In this document: positions 5,108-5,403 of the stretch, piece after piece
How the letters are laid out: each line of letters starts with the position of its first letter
How positions within the stretch are numbered: the stretch's first letter is position 1
NCBI GenBank assembly: GCA_023437755.1
Contig: JAEZFJ010000293.1
Coordinates: forward strand, 1 to 5,403
Direction: 5' to 3'
DNA: 5,403 nt
Source: Pseudomonadota bacterium
GTDB lineage: Bacteria; Pseudomonadota; Alphaproteobacteria; Rhizobiales; Devosiaceae
Made by a program: the position numbers and the translations under genes
Notes under the pieces: model-generated
Told to the model about the DNA's origin: nothing
Databases searched by the model: none
The model's input: only the letters and a program-made list of their open reading frames with translations

Positions 5108-5128
5108 GGGCCAACAGGAACCTCACCG

Positions 5129-5403
5129 ATGGCCGTAGATATCTTCTCCTCGCTCGACTGGTCCGAGCCGCCCAAGGACATGTCGAAGCCGCTGCAGGCT
5201 CTGTGGTGGCTCAAGAAGGGCGAATTGCGCGTCGGGCCGGAGTGGGAACAGGCTCACGCCATCGTCCAGGCCATGGAAGGCGTGCCGGCTTTCGACTGGG
5301 TCCACGCCCTGATGCACTGGATCGAAGCCGACATGGGCAATGCCGACTACTGGTATCGCCGCGCCGGCAAGCGCCGCGCTACCCCCAGCGTGGCCCAGGA
5401 ATG
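5129..5403 (+). CDS. Hypothetical tryptophan-rich small protein (3' end outside window)
   Basis: Function unknown. Ninety-one complete codons are visible before the edge. Seven tryptophans occur (W11, W26, W27, W39, W57, W64, W75). Characteristic stretches are SKPLQALWWLKKGELRVGPE at 19-38, EWEQAHAIVQAMEG at 38-51, FDWVHALMHWIEADMGNADY at 55-74, and WYRRAGK at 75-81. I recall small (about 95-100 residue) alphaproteobacterial proteins of this type, with no established role, so only a few residues are probably missing. No signal peptide or membrane segment is seen; the pattern suggests amphipathic helices, perhaps a helical-repeat-like fold. The start at 5129 is chosen for AGGAA (5116-5120) eight bases upstream. 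An in-frame ATG at 5063 would add 22 residues across the leader hairpin, with no better ribosome binding site, and looks less likely. Confidence 0.85.
   Translation, partial: MAVDIFSSLDWSEPPKDMSKPLQALWWLKKGELRVGPEWEQAHAIVQAMEGVPAFDWVHALMHWIEADMGNADYWYRRAGKRRATPSVAQE

Noticed and set aside
5063..5128. In-frame ATG extending the Trp-rich protein by 22 residues
   Set aside because: The added sequence crosses the leader hairpin and is Arg/Ala/Pro-rich, while the ATG at 5129 has a well-spaced AGGAA. Not excluded entirely.
1..5403. Mobile element, CRISPR array, tRNA or attachment site
   Set aside because: No transposase or integrase, spaced direct repeats, cloverleaf or terminal repeats were seen; the genes look like ordinary core chromosome.

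Overview
This window looks like chromosomal DNA from a GC-rich alphaproteobacterium, most likely of the order Hyphomicrobiales and possibly near Devosia. That placement rests on high G+C, remembered resemblance of the proteins (the PyrB FEPSTRTQ and GDGAHEHPTQALLDAL motifs, the start of GatA), and gene order: pyrB and ruvX beside gatC-gatA. I could not run a database search. No tRNA, rRNA, CRISPR array, insertion sequence, integrase or phage gene is visible. There is no gene-free stretch longer than about 150 bases.

Left part (1-1100), minus strand: ruvX (Holliday junction resolvase family, 151 aa) lies upstream of pyrB (aspartate carbamoyltransferase catalytic chain), whose 3' part runs off the left edge. 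The 72-bp gap holds a good ribosome binding site and a plausible pyrB promoter that resembles the Caulobacter housekeeping consensus.

Middle (1101-2141): a 64-bp divergent spacer separates ruvX from a plus-strand gene for a 173-aa protein of unknown function. Its first residues recall the start of metallo-beta-lactamase-fold hydrolases, but the metal ligands are absent. It converges on a minus-strand gene for a 102-aa protein with three membrane segments. The two genes share the palindrome CTAG, so each stop codon lies in the other gene's last bases. A 150-bp divergent spacer then leads into the gat operon.

Right part (2142-4435): gatC, a GNAT acetyltransferase and gatA are tightly spaced and look co-transcribed. 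GatC and GatA are two of the three subunits of the tRNA-dependent amidotransferase, which converts Glu-tRNA(Gln) and/or Asp-tRNA(Asn) to the amidated forms. gatB is not in the window and would be expected nearby on the right. GatA probably starts at a TTG codon with a weak ribosome binding site.

End (4436-5403): a stand-alone GyrI-like effector-binding protein, then the start of a small tryptophan-rich protein of unknown function, cut by the right edge. Both spacers here carry inverted repeats. No unequivocally new system is visible. The points most worth a second look are the ligand-less hydrolase-like gene, the acetyltransferase inside the gat operon, the shared CTAG stop, and the structured leader before the tryptophan-rich gene.
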